Source: Streptomyces spinoverrucosus
GTDB taxonomy: Bacteria > Actinomycetota > Actinomycetes > Streptomycetales > Streptomycetaceae
Length of the DNA stretch: 64,000 nt
Direction: 5' to 3'
Assembly: GCF_006539505.1 (NCBI RefSeq)
Contig: NZ_BJND01000024.1
Span: forward strand, 124,001 to 188,000
Both the position numbers and the translations under genes were made by a program. The notes under the pieces were generated by a model. That model was not told the origin of the DNA. It made no database searches and saw only the letters and a program-made list of their open reading frames with translations. This document shows positions 17,113-26,101 of the stretch, piece by piece. Every line of letters begins with the position of its first letter. Position 1 is the stretch's first letter.

Positions 17113-18981
17113 TTACTTCTTGCTCTTGCTCGACCCCGCGCTGTCATCGCTGGACAGCACCGCGATGAAGGCCTCCTGCGGAACCTCCACGGAACCCACC
17201 ATCTTCATCCGCTTCTTGCCTTCCTTCTGCTTCTCCAGCAGCTTCCGCTTACGGGAGATGTCACCGCCGTAGCACTTGGCGAGGACGTCCTTGCGGATGG
17301 CGCGGATGGTCTCGCGGGCGATCACCCGGGAGCCGATGGCGGCCTGCACCGGCACCTCGAACGCCTGCCGCGGGATCAGCTCCTTGAGCTTGGCGACGAG
17401 CCTTACGCCGTACGCGTACGCCTGGTCCTTGTGCGTGATCGCGGAGAAGGCGTCGACCTTGTCGCCGTGCAGCAGGATGTCGACCTTGACCAGACTGGAG
17501 GTCTGCTCGCCGGTGGGCTCGTAGTCCAGCGACGCGTACCCACGCGTCTTCGACTTCAGCTGGTCGAAGAAGTCGAAGACGATCTCGGCGAGCGGCAGCG
17601 TGTAGCGGATCTCGACCCGGTCCTCGGACAGGTAGTCCATGCCGAGCAGGGTGCCGCGCCGGGTCTGGCACAGCTCCATGATCGAGCCGATGAACTCGGA
17701 CGGCGCGAGGATCGTGGCGCGTACGACCGGCTCGTACACGTCGTTGATCTTGCCCTCGGGGAACTCGCTCGGGTTGGTGACGGTGTGCTCGCTGCCGTCC
17801 TCCATGACCACCCGGTAGACCACGTTGGGCGCGGTGGCGATCAGGTCGAGGCCGAACTCGCGCTCCAGCCGCTCACGGATCACGTCCAGGTGCAGCAGGC
17901 CCAGGAAGCCGACGCGGAAACCGAAGCCCAGGGCGGCGGAGGTCTCCGGCTCGTAGACGAGCGCTGCGTCGTTGAGCTGGAGCTTGTCCAGGGCCTCGCG
18001 CAGCTCGGGGTAGTCGGAGCCGTCCAGCGGATACAGGCCGGAGAAGACCATCGGCTTCGGGTCCTTGTACCCGCCGAGGGCCTCCGTCGCCCCCTTCTGC
18101 TGGCTGGTGACCGTGTCACCGACCTTGGACTGGCGGACGTCCTTCACACCGGTGATCAGATAGCCCACCTCGCCGACGCCGAGGCCGTCGGCGGACAGCA
18201 TCTCGGGCGAGTTCGTCCCGATCTCCAGCAGCTCGTGCGTGGCGCCCGTCGACATCATCTTGATGCGCTCGCGCTTGTTGAGCTGGCCGTCGATCACACG
18301 GACGTACGTGACCACGCCCCGGTAGGAGTCGTAGACCGAGTCGAAGATCATCGCGCGGGCGGGGGCGTCCTTGACGCCGACCGGCGCGGGCACCTCCTTG
18401 ACCACCCTGTCGAGCAGGGCGTCGACACCGACACCGGTCTTGGCGGAGACCCGCAGCACGTCGTCGGGCTCGCACCCGACCAGGTTGGCGAGCTCCTCGG
18501 CGAACTTCTCGGGCTGCGCGGCCGGCAGGTCGATCTTGTTCAGTACGGGGATGATCGTGAGGTCGTTCTCCATCGCCAGGTAGAGGTTGGCGAGGGTCTG
18601 GGCCTCGATGCCCTGGGCGGCGTCGACCAGGAGGATCGTCCCCTCGCAGGCGGCGAGCGACCGCGAGACCTCGTAGGTGAAGTCGACGTGCCCCGGGGTG
18701 TCGATCATGTTGAGGATGTGCGTGTTGCCCGGGTCATGGGTGGGAGCCCAGGGCAGGCGCACGGCCTGGGACTTGATCGTGATGCCGCGCTCGCGCTCGA
18801 TGTCCATCCGGTCGAGGTACTGAGCACGCATCTGCCGCTGCTCGACCACACCGGTCAGCTGGAGCATCCGGTCGGCGAGCGTGGACTTGCCGTGGTCGAT
18901 GTGCGCGATGATGCAGAAATTGCGGATCAGAGCCGGGTCGGTACGGCTCGGCTCGGGCACATGGTTAGGGGTCGCGGGCAC
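17113..18981 (-). CDS. lepA: Elongation factor 4 (LepA)
   Basis: Ribosome-associated GTPase, 622 residues, that back-translocates or remodels stalled ribosomes. G motifs: AHIDHGKSTLADRML (G1), DTPGHVDF (G3), NKIDLP (G4). The C-terminal LepA domain has RKRKLLEKQKEGKKRMK, and the tail ends in a Ser/Lys run. Start GTG with AGGA about six bases before. Divergent from rpsT, the arrangement usual in actinobacteria. Confidence 0.97.
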   Translation of the reverse strand: MPATPNHVPEPSRTDPALIRNFCIIAHIDHGKSTLADRMLQLTGVVEQRQMRAQYLDRMDIERERGITIKSQAVRLPWAPTHDPGNTHILNMIDTPGHVDFTYEVSRSLAACEGTILLVDAAQGIEAQTLANLYLAMENDLTIIPVLNKIDLPAAQPEKFAEELANLVGCEPDDVLRVSAKTGVGVDALLDRVVKEVPAPVGVKDAPARAMIFDSVYDSYRGVVTYVRVIDGQLNKRERIKMMSTGATHELLEIGTNSPEMLSADGLGVGEVGYLITGVKDVRQSKVGDTVTSQQKGATEALGGYKDPKPMVFSGLYPLDGSDYPELREALDKLQLNDAALVYEPETSAALGFGFRVGFLGLLHLDVIRERLEREFGLDLIATAPNVVYRVVMEDGSEHTVTNPSEFPEGKINDVYEPVVRATILAPSEFIGSIMELCQTRRGTLLGMDYLSEDRVEIRYTLPLAEIVFDFFDQLKSKTRGYASLDYEPTGEQTSSLVKVDILLHGDKVDAFSAITHKDQAYAYGVRLVAKLKELIPRQAFEVPVQAAIGSRVIARETIRAIRKDVLAKCYGGDISRKRKLLEKQKEGKKRMKMVGSVEVPQEAFIAVLSSDDSAGSSKSKK

Positions 18982-19070
18982 GCAGGGTCCTGTCTCTTGA
19001 GGCGCCTTATGCCTCGGGTCGGATCGTTACGTAGCCTCCATGGTCCCACGGGCGGCGACCGGGGACCGGT

Positions 19071-19100
19071 TTGGGCCACCTGGAGCCCCGCTGGTAGCCT
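19071..19100 (+). promoter_or_regulatory. Putative rpsT promoter
   Basis: TTGGGC at 19071-19076, an 18-base spacer, and TAGCCT at 19095-19100, on the plus strand about 110 bases ahead of rpsT. A GC-rich inverted repeat (GCGCCTC...GAGGCGC) lies in the leader that follows. Confidence 0.45.
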
Positions 19101-19210
19101 GGGTGGCTGCGCCTCATGCCCTCTCAGCGCGAGGCGCGTCTTCAAGAAATCACCTGGCACGGGTCCCGGAATCCCTCTGGCCCCGTGCCTGAACCTGAAA
19201 AGGCTCATTC

Positions 19211-19477
19211 GTGGCGAACATCAAGTCCCAGATCAAGCGGATCAAGACCAACGAGAAGGCTCGGCTGCGCAACAAGGCCGTCAAGTCCTCCCTGAAGACC
19301 GCGATCCGCAAGGCCCGCGAGGCTGCTGCCGCGGGTGACGTCGAGAAGGCCAACGAGTACCAGCGCGCTGCCGCGCGTCAGCTCGACAAGGCCGTCTCCA
19401 AGGGCGTCATCCACAAGAACCAGGCCGCCAACAAGAAGTCGGCGCTGGCTGCGAAGGTCGCGTCCCTCAAGGGCTGA
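19211..19477 (+). CDS. rpsT: 30S ribosomal protein S20
   Basis: Primary 16S-binding protein of the small subunit, 88 residues, highly basic and helical (MANIKSQIKRIKTNEKARLR). Start is GTG, confirmed by the conserved N-terminus. Monocistronic: its own promoter is upstream, and GC-rich stem-loops at 19498-19517 and 19628-19677 lie downstream. Confidence 0.98.
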   Translation: MANIKSQIKRIKTNEKARLRNKAVKSSLKTAIRKAREAAAAGDVEKANEYQRAAARQLDKAVSKGVIHKNQAANKKSALAAKVASLKG

Positions 19478-19497
19478 ACCCCCTATCTGGTCTGATC

Positions 19498-19517
19498 GGA
19501 TCCGGTCCGCCGGATCC
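19498..19517 (+). terminator. Stem-loop after rpsT
   Basis: GGATCCGG, four-base loop, CCGGATCC: an 8-bp perfect stem 20 bases after the rpsT stop. No T run, typical of Streptomyces I-shaped terminators. Confidence 0.5.
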
Positions 19518-19627
19518 AACCGTCGGAAGGACCCAGAGCGGGCCCTCTCTCATCCGCTCCCGACCGGCATCCCGAGTCCGTACGCGGCCTGCGTTCGCCA
19601 CGCGGGTACGGGCTCAGCAGTCTGAAC

Positions 19628-19677
19628 CGAAGGCCCCGACACCCCGCTCTTCCCCAGGGCGGCCGCCGGGGCCTTCG
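19628..19677. terminator. Bidirectional stem-loop between rpsT and the SnoaL gene
   Basis: CGAAGGCCCCG and CGGGGCCTTCG form an 11-bp perfect stem around a 28-base loop between two convergent genes. Probably terminates both. Confidence 0.55.
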
Positions 19678-19690
19678 GCATGCCCGGGAG

Positions 19691-20086
19691 TCACGACCAG
19701 AAGTCGTTGCTCCCCTCGATGTCCTCGATGCACTCGTCGATGTCGGACATCTTCTCCCCGACGATCCGGAAGACGAGGGCTCCGGTCTCGTCGAGGTGCT
19801 TGCCGTTGCGATCGGCCTGGAAGCGGTGCACGGAGACCGCATGCCCGCGACCGTCGACAAGGACGTTGCGCAGATCGACCTGAATCGTCCCGTTGGTCTC
19901 CTCGTGGAGCCGCCGGTACATGTCGATGACCGCGTCCTGTCCCTTGAAGTCCCCCGCGAGCGGATGACTACCGGGAACGTGATGCGTGCAGTCACCGGTC
20001 ATCAGCCCCCGCAGGGCATCCATGTCACCCCGCGTGAAGGCCTCGTAGCCCTTGCGGACGAGAGCTGCGTGCGGGTGTTCAGCCAT
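19691..20086 (-). CDS. SnoaL-like / nuclear transport factor 2 fold protein
   Basis: A 131-residue protein of the ketosteroid-isomerase-like SnoaL fold (MAEHPHAALVRKGYEAFTRGDM, then HHVPGSHPLAGDFKGQDAVIDMYRRLHE). The central fold Asp/His pattern is typical of small binding or isomerase proteins. The start at 20086 is chosen for the GGTGG site just upstream; a longer frame to 20170 has no ribosome site. It stands alone between rpsT and holA, and the substrate is unknown. Confidence 0.8.
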   Translation of the reverse strand: MAEHPHAALVRKGYEAFTRGDMDALRGLMTGDCTHHVPGSHPLAGDFKGQDAVIDMYRRLHEETNGTIQVDLRNVLVDGRGHAVSVHRFQADRNGKHLDETGALVFRIVGEKMSDIDECIEDIEGSNDFWS

Positions 20087-20197
20087 GCCGTATCGCCACC
20101 TTTCCTCATACCGGGCGATGGGCGGATACCGCTGATACCGACAATTCTCCTCTCGCGAGGGGCCGGTCACACCTCGACGCGGGGCCAGGGGGCCGGG

Positions 20198-21187
20198 CTA
20201 GCCGCGCCCCCGCGACCGAGCCGCCCGCGCGATCGTCACGACCGCCTTCTCCAGGGCGTACCCGGCATCATCCCCGCCGCCCTTCACCCCGGCGTCGGCC
20301 TCGGCGACCGCCCGCAACGCCACCGCCACCCCCTCCGGCGTCCACCCCCGCATCTGCTGCCGCACCCGGTCGATCTTCCACGGCGGCATCCCCAGCTCCC
20401 GCGCCAGATCAGCGGGCCGCCCGCCGCGCGCGGCCGACAGCTTCCCGATCGCCCGCACGCCCTGCGCCAGCGCGCTGGTGATCAGCACCGGCGCCACCCC
20501 GGTCGCGAGCGACCACCGCAGCGCCTCCAACGCCTCCGCCGCCCGTCCCTCCACCGCCCGGTCGGCGACCGTGAAGCTCGACGCCTCGGCCCGCCCCGTG
20601 TAGTACCGCCCGACGACCGCGTCGTCGATGGTGCTCTCGACGTCCGCGCACAGCTGGGACACGGCGGACGCCAGCTCCCGCAGATCGCTGCCGATGGCGT
20701 CGCACAGCGCCTGGCAGGCCTCCGGCGTGGCCGACCGCCCCAGCGTGCGGAACTCGCCCCGGACGAACGCCAGCCGGTCCGCCGGCTTGGTCATCTTCGG
20801 GCACGCCACCTCCCGCGCCCCCGCCTTGCGGGCGGCATCCAGCAGGCCCTTGCCCTTGGCGCCGCCCGCGTGCAGCAGCACGAGCGTGATCTCCTCGGCG
20901 GGCGCCCCGAGATACGCCTTGACGTCCTTGATCGTGTCGGCCGACAGATCCTGCGCATTGCGTACGACCACGACCTTGCGCTCCGCGAACAGCGACGGGC
21001 TGGTCAACTCCGCGAGCGTGCCCGGCTGCAGCTGGTCCGGCGTCAGGTCACGCACGTCCGTGTCGGCGTCGGCGGCCCTGGCGGCGGCCACCACCTCCCG
21101 CACGGCACGGTCGAGCAGGAGGTCCTCCTGGCCCACGGCAAGCGTCACCGGGGCGAGAGGGTCGTCTTGAGCAGTCTTCCTGGCCAT
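20198..21187 (-). CDS. holA: DNA polymerase III subunit delta
   Basis: Clamp-loader subunit that opens the beta sliding clamp. 329 residues from MARKTAQDDPLAPVTLAVGQE, with the usual opening strand and DLLLDRAV helix, LFAERKVVVVRNAQDLS of the AAA+-like first domain, and the C-terminal helical collar (EALRWSLATGVAPVLITSAL). The ORF extends ten codons further upstream to 21217, but the conserved start is at 21187. It sits near comEC/comEA as in most actinobacteria. Confidence 0.92.
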   Translation of the reverse strand: MARKTAQDDPLAPVTLAVGQEDLLLDRAVREVVAAARAADADTDVRDLTPDQLQPGTLAELTSPSLFAERKVVVVRNAQDLSADTIKDVKAYLGAPAEEITLVLLHAGGAKGKGLLDAARKAGAREVACPKMTKPADRLAFVRGEFRTLGRSATPEACQALCDAIGSDLRELASAVSQLCADVESTIDDAVVGRYYTGRAEASSFTVADRAVEGRAAEALEALRWSLATGVAPVLITSALAQGVRAIGKLSAARGGRPADLARELGMPPWKIDRVRQQMRGWTPEGVAVALRAVAEADAGVKGGGDDAGYALEKAVVTIARAARSRGRG

Positions 21188-21261
21188 CACGCACAGCATC
21201 CCACGCGCCACTGACAACGACCCCCGTCAGCCTCCTGCCTGCCTGCCCGGACGGGTCGGGC

Positions 21262-21516
21262 CTACGGATCCTCCCGCCACCCCTCCCACTCCGCCACGAA
21301 CTCGTCCAGCTCCCCCGCATCCAGCCGCCCGTCCTCGTCCCGCAGCACGACCAGCCACTGCGCGTCCTCGGCGTCGTCCTCACCGGCCAGCGCGTCCCGC
21401 ACCAGCTGCGGCTCCTCCCGCAGCCCGAACCGCTCCCCGAGCGCCTCCGCCACCTCCTCCGCGGACTCACGGTCGGGCAGCACCAGCACATGTCGCACAT
21501 CACTCACGGCAGTCAT
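21262..21516 (-). CDS. Small acidic conserved protein
   Basis: An 84-residue acidic protein (MTAVSDVRHVLVLPDRESAE) with no cysteine, no membrane segment and an Asp/Glu-rich C-terminus (LDEFVAEWEGWREDP). The first ~25 residues could form a beta-alpha unit. Not recognised. It lies between holA and the N-acetyltransferase gene on the same strand and may be co-transcribed with both. Confidence 0.65.
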   Translation of the reverse strand: MTAVSDVRHVLVLPDRESAEEVAEALGERFGLREEPQLVRDALAGEDDAEDAQWLVVLRDEDGRLDAGELDEFVAEWEGWREDP

Positions 21517-21550
21517 TCTCCGGCACCGCCCCAGCCCGCGAACAAGCAGG

Positions 21551-22402
21551 TCAGCCCGCCCCTCCGCCGGTCCCTCGCACGACCGGCACCCGGTCCAGCT
21601 CGATCCCGAACCGCTCCCGGTACACCTCCAGCACCTCCTCGTCCGCCCCCAGCTCCCGCTCGTCCCGCGTCCCGTCGGCAGCCGTCGCCTTCAGCTTCCG
21701 CCCGCTGAGCGTGATCCGCCCGCCGTCCTCCGTGAGCCGGGAACACACCAGCGACTGCACGAAGTGCGACTCCGGCGAGGTGCTGTGCCACCAGGCCCCG
21801 GTCACGAAGTCCCCGAGCACCCGCGGCCGCAGCTCCAGCCGGTACACGGGCCTGCCGTCCCTGACCACGTCCAGGTCCGGAACCCCGGCCCCGCCACCGG
21901 CCGCGGGAACCCCCCGCATGCCCGCCGCGTCCGGCCCCGCCTCGGCGATCCGGAACACGCCCCCGGGATCCACCTGTTCGCGTCGCTCCTCGAAGGCCAG
22001 CGGATAGTGGCTGAACGCGCCGAAGCCGACGTCGGCCAGCCACTCCCCCGCGTCCACCGTCCGCACCCGCAGCGCGAGATGGTCGTAGGGGATCCCGGGA
22101 CGACCGCCCTCCCCGTACACCCGCGCCGCCAGCAGCGAGACGTCGTATCCCAGCGCGACGAGCAGGGCGCCGAAGACCCCGTTCAGTTCGTAGCAGAAAC
22201 CGCCGCGCCGCGCCCCCACCACCTTGTCCAGCAGCCGCTTCTCCTCCAGCACGATCGGCTCGCCGAGGTGGATCGACAGGTTCTCGAAGGGGATCGCCTG
22301 CAGATGGTGCAGTTGTAGTTCACGCAGGACGTCGACGGTGGGCCACGCCGGGTGCGGGACTCCCAGGCGGCGGAGGTAGGCATCAACCTGTGCGGGATTC
22401 AT
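21551..22402 (-). CDS. nat: Arylamine N-acetyltransferase
   Basis: Acetyl-CoA-dependent transferase of 283 residues acting on arylamines and hydrazines, or on polyketide starter chemistry in related enzymes. The catalytic triad is complete: C70 in RRGGFCYELN, H108 in PYDHLAL and D124 in WLADVGFG. The start at 22402 gives MNPAQVDAYLRRLGVPHPAWP; the much longer upstream frame is not coding. Its 5' end lies immediately downstream of comEC on the same strand. Confidence 0.93.
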   Translation of the reverse strand: MNPAQVDAYLRRLGVPHPAWPTVDVLRELQLHHLQAIPFENLSIHLGEPIVLEEKRLLDKVVGARRGGFCYELNGVFGALLVALGYDVSLLAARVYGEGGRPGIPYDHLALRVRTVDAGEWLADVGFGAFSHYPLAFEERREQVDPGGVFRIAEAGPDAAGMRGVPAAGGGAGVPDLDVVRDGRPVYRLELRPRVLGDFVTGAWWHSTSPESHFVQSLVCSRLTEDGGRITLSGRKLKATAADGTRDERELGADEEVLEVYRERFGIELDRVPVVRGTGGGAG

Positions 22403-22406
22403 GCCT

Positions 22407-24956
22407 TCAGTCTCGCGCCACGCGCAAGCCCGCGCCCGCACCGACGACAGCCAACGCCCCGTCCACATCCGTCCGCAGCACCCTCGCACCCCCCTCCCGC
22501 AGCGCCGCGACCGTACTGGGCGCCGGATGCCCGTACGGGTTGTCCGCACCACAGGAGATCAGCGCCAGCCGCGGCGCGGCCCGGCGTATCAGCTCCGGAT
22601 CTTGGTACGCCGAGCCGTGATGGGCGACCTTCAGCACGTCCACGCCGTCCACCAGCGCGGCCGCCGGTGTCCGCAACAGTGCCTGCTGGGCCGGGGGTTC
22701 GAGGTCCCCGAGCAGCAGCATGCGCAGCCCCGCCGAGCGTACGAGCATCGCGACGCTGGCGTCGTTCGGGCCCTCCGGCTCCGGTGCCGGTCTGGGCGGC
22801 GGCCACAGCACCTGCCAGGACAGGTCCCCGGTGCGCCGCTGCTCCCCGGCGAGCGCACGCGTGACCGGAATCCCCCGGGCGACCGCCTCTCTGCGGACGA
22901 ACTCTGCCTGGTCCACCGGCTCTTCGAACCCGGTCGTCTCGATCGCCCCCACCGCACGTCCCCGCAGTACGCCGGGCAGCCCGGCGACGTGGTCGGCGTG
23001 GAAGTGGGTGAGGACCACCAGGGGGATGCGGGTGATGCCGAGGTCGCGCAGGCACCGGTCGACCAGCTTCGGGTCGGGTCCGGCGTCGACGACGACCCCC
23101 GTGCCCGGGCCCGCCGCGAGGACCGTCGCGTCGCCCTGTCCCACGTCGCACAGGGCCAGCCGCCACCCCGGCGGCGGCCAGCCCGTGACGACTCCGGCCA
23201 GCGGCGGCGGCTGCACCACCGCCAGCACCAGCAGCACCCCGCAGCCCGCGCACAGCCACGGGTGCCCCAGCAGCCGCCGGCCGGTGACCACGACGGCCAC
23301 CGTGACGAGGGCGAGCAGCGCCGCCCCGCCCCAGCCACCCGGCCAGTCCACCCCCGCGCCGGGCAGCGCTGCCCCGGTCCGGGCGACCTGCGCGATCCAC
23401 CCGGCCGGCCAACTCGCGCACCACGCCAGCCCCTTGGCCACCGGCATCGCCACCGGCGCCACCGCCAGCGCCGCGAAGCCCAGCACCGTGGCAGGCGCGA
23501 CCGCGAACTCCACCAGCAGATTGCACGGCACCGCCACCAGACTCACCCGCGCCGACAACACCGCCACCACCGGCGCACACAGCGCCTGCGCCGCCCCCGC
23601 CGCGGCCAGCGCCTCCGCCGGCCGGGGCGGCACCCCGCGCCTGCGCAACGCACTGCTCCAGCGGGGCGCGAGGGTGAGCAGCGCCCCCGTGGCCAGGACG
23701 GAGAGCAGGAAGCCGTAACTGCGGGCCAGCCACGGGTCGTAGAGCACCAGCAGCAACACCGCCGCCGCCAGCGCCGGAATCAGCGACTTCCGGCGTCCGG
23801 TCGCGAGGGCCAGCAGTGCGACGGCACCGCAGGCCGCGGCCCGCAGCACGCTCGGGTCCGGTCTGCACACGACCACGAACGTCAGCGTGAGCGCTCCGCC
23901 GAGGACCGCCGTCGTCCGCAGCGAGATGCCGATCCAGGGTGCGAGACCGCGCCGCTCACTGCGCTGCGCCAGGCCCGGCGGCCCCAGCAGCAGGGCGAGG
24001 ATGATCGTGAGGTTGCTCCCGGACACGGCGAGCGTGTGGGCGAGGTCGGTCTCCTTGAAGGCCTCGTCCAGGTCCGGTGTGATCCGCGAGGTGTCCCCGA
24101 CGACCAGCCCCGGCAGCAGCGCCCGCGCGTCCGCCGGCAGCCCGCCGGTGGCCTCCCGCAGGCCTGCCCGTAACCGTCCCGCGAACCGCTGCGCCCCCGA
24201 CGGCTCCCCCACCACCTCCGGCCCCGCCCGATCCCGCACCCGCACCACGGCCGCGATCCGGTCGCCGCCCACCATCGGGGGCGCGAGCCGCCCGGTCACC
24301 CTGACCCGGGTGGAGGGCAGCAGCCCGAGCCACTCCCGTCGCCCGGCCGCCCCCGCATCGACGATCACCAGCACGGGCGTCCGCGTCACGGCCCTCGCCC
24401 CGGACGCCTCCTCGACGCTCCGCACCTCACCCTTCGCCAGCACGGAGACCGGCGCCAAGTGGTTTCCGGTGACCCGTGGCCGCGTGAGCCGGGGGTCGGC
24501 GGTGATCTCCACTTCGGCGGTCACCGTGGCGAACCGCTCCGCCAGCCCCGGCACCGGCCCCCGCCGCAGATCGGCCCCGTGCAGCCCGGCCGAGGCGGCG
24601 GCCGCCGCGACGCAGAGCAGCACGGCGGCGACCGCGGCACGCGACCCGGCGCGCACTGCCGCGCGAACGGTACCGATCAGCAGCCCGCACCCCACGACCA
24701 GACAGACCACCACCACGCCGGTCAACAGCCCCGGCGAGGCCTCCAGCGCCAGCGCCGCCGTCGCCCAGGCGGCCAGCGCGGGTGGTACGAGCCGTAGGTC
24801 GGCCGGTCCTTCCTGCCTCGGATGAGCGGCTCCGAGGCGGCTCCCGGAAGCCATGTGCACGGCACGGCGCGCGCCCGAGGGCGGGCGGCGGCTTCTGGAC
24901 GTCACGTGCCCCGCACGGCGCCCGCCCGAAAGCGACGCGTCCTCGGCGCGCCTCAT
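22407..24956 (-). CDS. comEC: ComEC/Rec2-family DNA transport protein
   Basis: Membrane channel protein for single-stranded DNA entry, about 849 residues. An N-terminal soluble OB/DUF4131-type part is followed by the competence domain with around ten membrane helices (for example VVVVCLVVGCGLLIG and LVTVAVVVTGRRLLG), then a C-terminal MBL nuclease-like domain with LTHFHADHVAGLPG. Its ATG at 24956 overlaps the comEA stop (ATGA), so the pair is coupled. Streptomyces are not known for natural competence, so its present job is open. Confidence 0.92.
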   Translation of the reverse strand: MRRAEDASLSGGRRAGHVTSRSRRPPSGARRAVHMASGSRLGAAHPRQEGPADLRLVPPALAAWATAALALEASPGLLTGVVVVCLVVGCGLLIGTVRAAVRAGSRAAVAAVLLCVAAAAASAGLHGADLRRGPVPGLAERFATVTAEVEITADPRLTRPRVTGNHLAPVSVLAKGEVRSVEEASGARAVTRTPVLVIVDAGAAGRREWLGLLPSTRVRVTGRLAPPMVGGDRIAAVVRVRDRAGPEVVGEPSGAQRFAGRLRAGLREATGGLPADARALLPGLVVGDTSRITPDLDEAFKETDLAHTLAVSGSNLTIILALLLGPPGLAQRSERRGLAPWIGISLRTTAVLGGALTLTFVVVCRPDPSVLRAAACGAVALLALATGRRKSLIPALAAAVLLLVLYDPWLARSYGFLLSVLATGALLTLAPRWSSALRRRGVPPRPAEALAAAGAAQALCAPVVAVLSARVSLVAVPCNLLVEFAVAPATVLGFAALAVAPVAMPVAKGLAWCASWPAGWIAQVARTGAALPGAGVDWPGGWGGAALLALVTVAVVVTGRRLLGHPWLCAGCGVLLVLAVVQPPPLAGVVTGWPPPGWRLALCDVGQGDATVLAAGPGTGVVVDAGPDPKLVDRCLRDLGITRIPLVVLTHFHADHVAGLPGVLRGRAVGAIETTGFEEPVDQAEFVRREAVARGIPVTRALAGEQRRTGDLSWQVLWPPPRPAPEPEGPNDASVAMLVRSAGLRMLLLGDLEPPAQQALLRTPAAALVDGVDVLKVAHHGSAYQDPELIRRAAPRLALISCGADNPYGHPAPSTVAALREGGARVLRTDVDGALAVVGAGAGLRVARD

Positions 24957-25969
24957 GGCCGTACGAGGTTCCGCAGGTCGGCGAAGCGCCGTTCGCCGAT
25001 GCCGTTGACCTCCCGCAGCTCGTCCACCGAGCGGAAACCGCCGTGCTGAGTGCGGTAGTCGATGATGTGCTGCGCCAGCACGGGACCGACGCCGGGGAGG
25101 GTGTCGAGCTGCTCGACCGTGGCGGTGTTGAGGGAGACGGGAGCTGCGGGCGCGCCGCCGGCCGCTCCGGCCGGGACTCCCCCGGCCGGAGCCGGGACAG
25201 CGGCGGGCGCGGGACCCCCGACGACCACCTGTTCTCCATCCACCAGGAACCGGGCCCGGTTCAGACCGTCGATGTTCGTGCCCGGCCGCACCCCACCAGC
25301 CGCCTTCAGCGCGTCGGCGACCCGCGATCCGGCCGGCAGACGGTGAATCCCGGGCTCGCGCACCTTCCCACTGACGTCCACCACGATCTCGGCGACCGGC
25401 GTGCCGCTGGCGGCACCGGGCGGACCGGTCGCCACGCCGGACGCGCCCGACGCGGCCGACGGCTCGCCCTCCTGCTCTACCACCTGCTCTCCGAGCGCCG
25501 CCGCCCGGACCACCTCGGGTGCCTGCACGGACTGCGTCCGCCCGGCCCAGAAGTGCTGCACCGCGAACCCCGCGACGACGACGAGTAGCACGGTGAGCGC
25601 CACCACGCTTCTCCGCTCCAGGCCGCACCGCGCCTGCAACCACACCGGCATCCGCTCCCGCAGAGCCAGCGCGGCCCGCTCCCGCCGACGGTCCGCACCG
25701 TCAGGTGCAACTCCGGGCCCGTCCTCTGCCGCCTCTTCCTCAGAGGCGTCCTCCGGTGGCCCCGCCCCCGACTCCCGCCACTCCTCGGCACGTTCGCCGA
25801 AGAGCACCTCCGCACGGCGCCGGAGTTCTTCTGCCGACGCGTGCCGGTGCCGGGCCCGGCCGAGGGCCGGAGGGCGGCGATGGCGGTGTGCCGTACGACC
25901 GTCGGAGGCAGGTCCGCGGCCCGGTCCACTCGTTACGGATGCTGCGCGTGTGCGTGATCGAAGTGCCAT
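24953..25969 (-). CDS. comEA: ComEA-family DNA receptor
   Basis: A 338-residue membrane-anchored DNA receptor. A long basic/disordered N-terminal cytosolic part is followed by a transmembrane segment near 113-135 (VVALTVLLVVVAGFAVQHFW), a SLBB domain (VDVSGKVREPGIHRLPAGSR), a Pro/Ala-rich linker, and a C-terminal pair of helix-hairpin-helix units (NTATVEQLDTLPGVGPVLAQ and VNGIGERRFADL) that bind DNA without sequence preference. The N-terminus is longer than in Bacillus. It is coupled to comEC. Confidence 0.93.
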   Translation of the reverse strand: MALRSRTRAASVTSGPGRGPASDGRTAHRHRRPPALGRARHRHASAEELRRRAEVLFGERAEEWRESGAGPPEDASEEEAAEDGPGVAPDGADRRRERAALALRERMPVWLQARCGLERRSVVALTVLLVVVAGFAVQHFWAGRTQSVQAPEVVRAAALGEQVVEQEGEPSAASGASGVATGPPGAASGTPVAEIVVDVSGKVREPGIHRLPAGSRVADALKAAGGVRPGTNIDGLNRARFLVDGEQVVVGGPAPAAVPAPAGGVPAGAAGGAPAAPVSLNTATVEQLDTLPGVGPVLAQHIIDYRTQHGGFRSVDELREVNGIGERRFADLRNLVRP

Positions 25970-26101
25970 GCGACGAGGATGCGGCAGCCCGCCACCCTCG
26001 CGATGATCTTGCTCAATTCCCGGGGATTACCGCCGAGTTGTGGAAAACTCCGCCACCCACACGAGTGAAACCCGAGGCGACGGCACCTCAAGAACGGGCC
26101 C

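Noticed and set aside
26048..26060. DnaA-box-like TTTTCCACA upstream of comEA
   Set aside because: A single weak match with no cluster of boxes or AT-rich unwinding element; not an origin.
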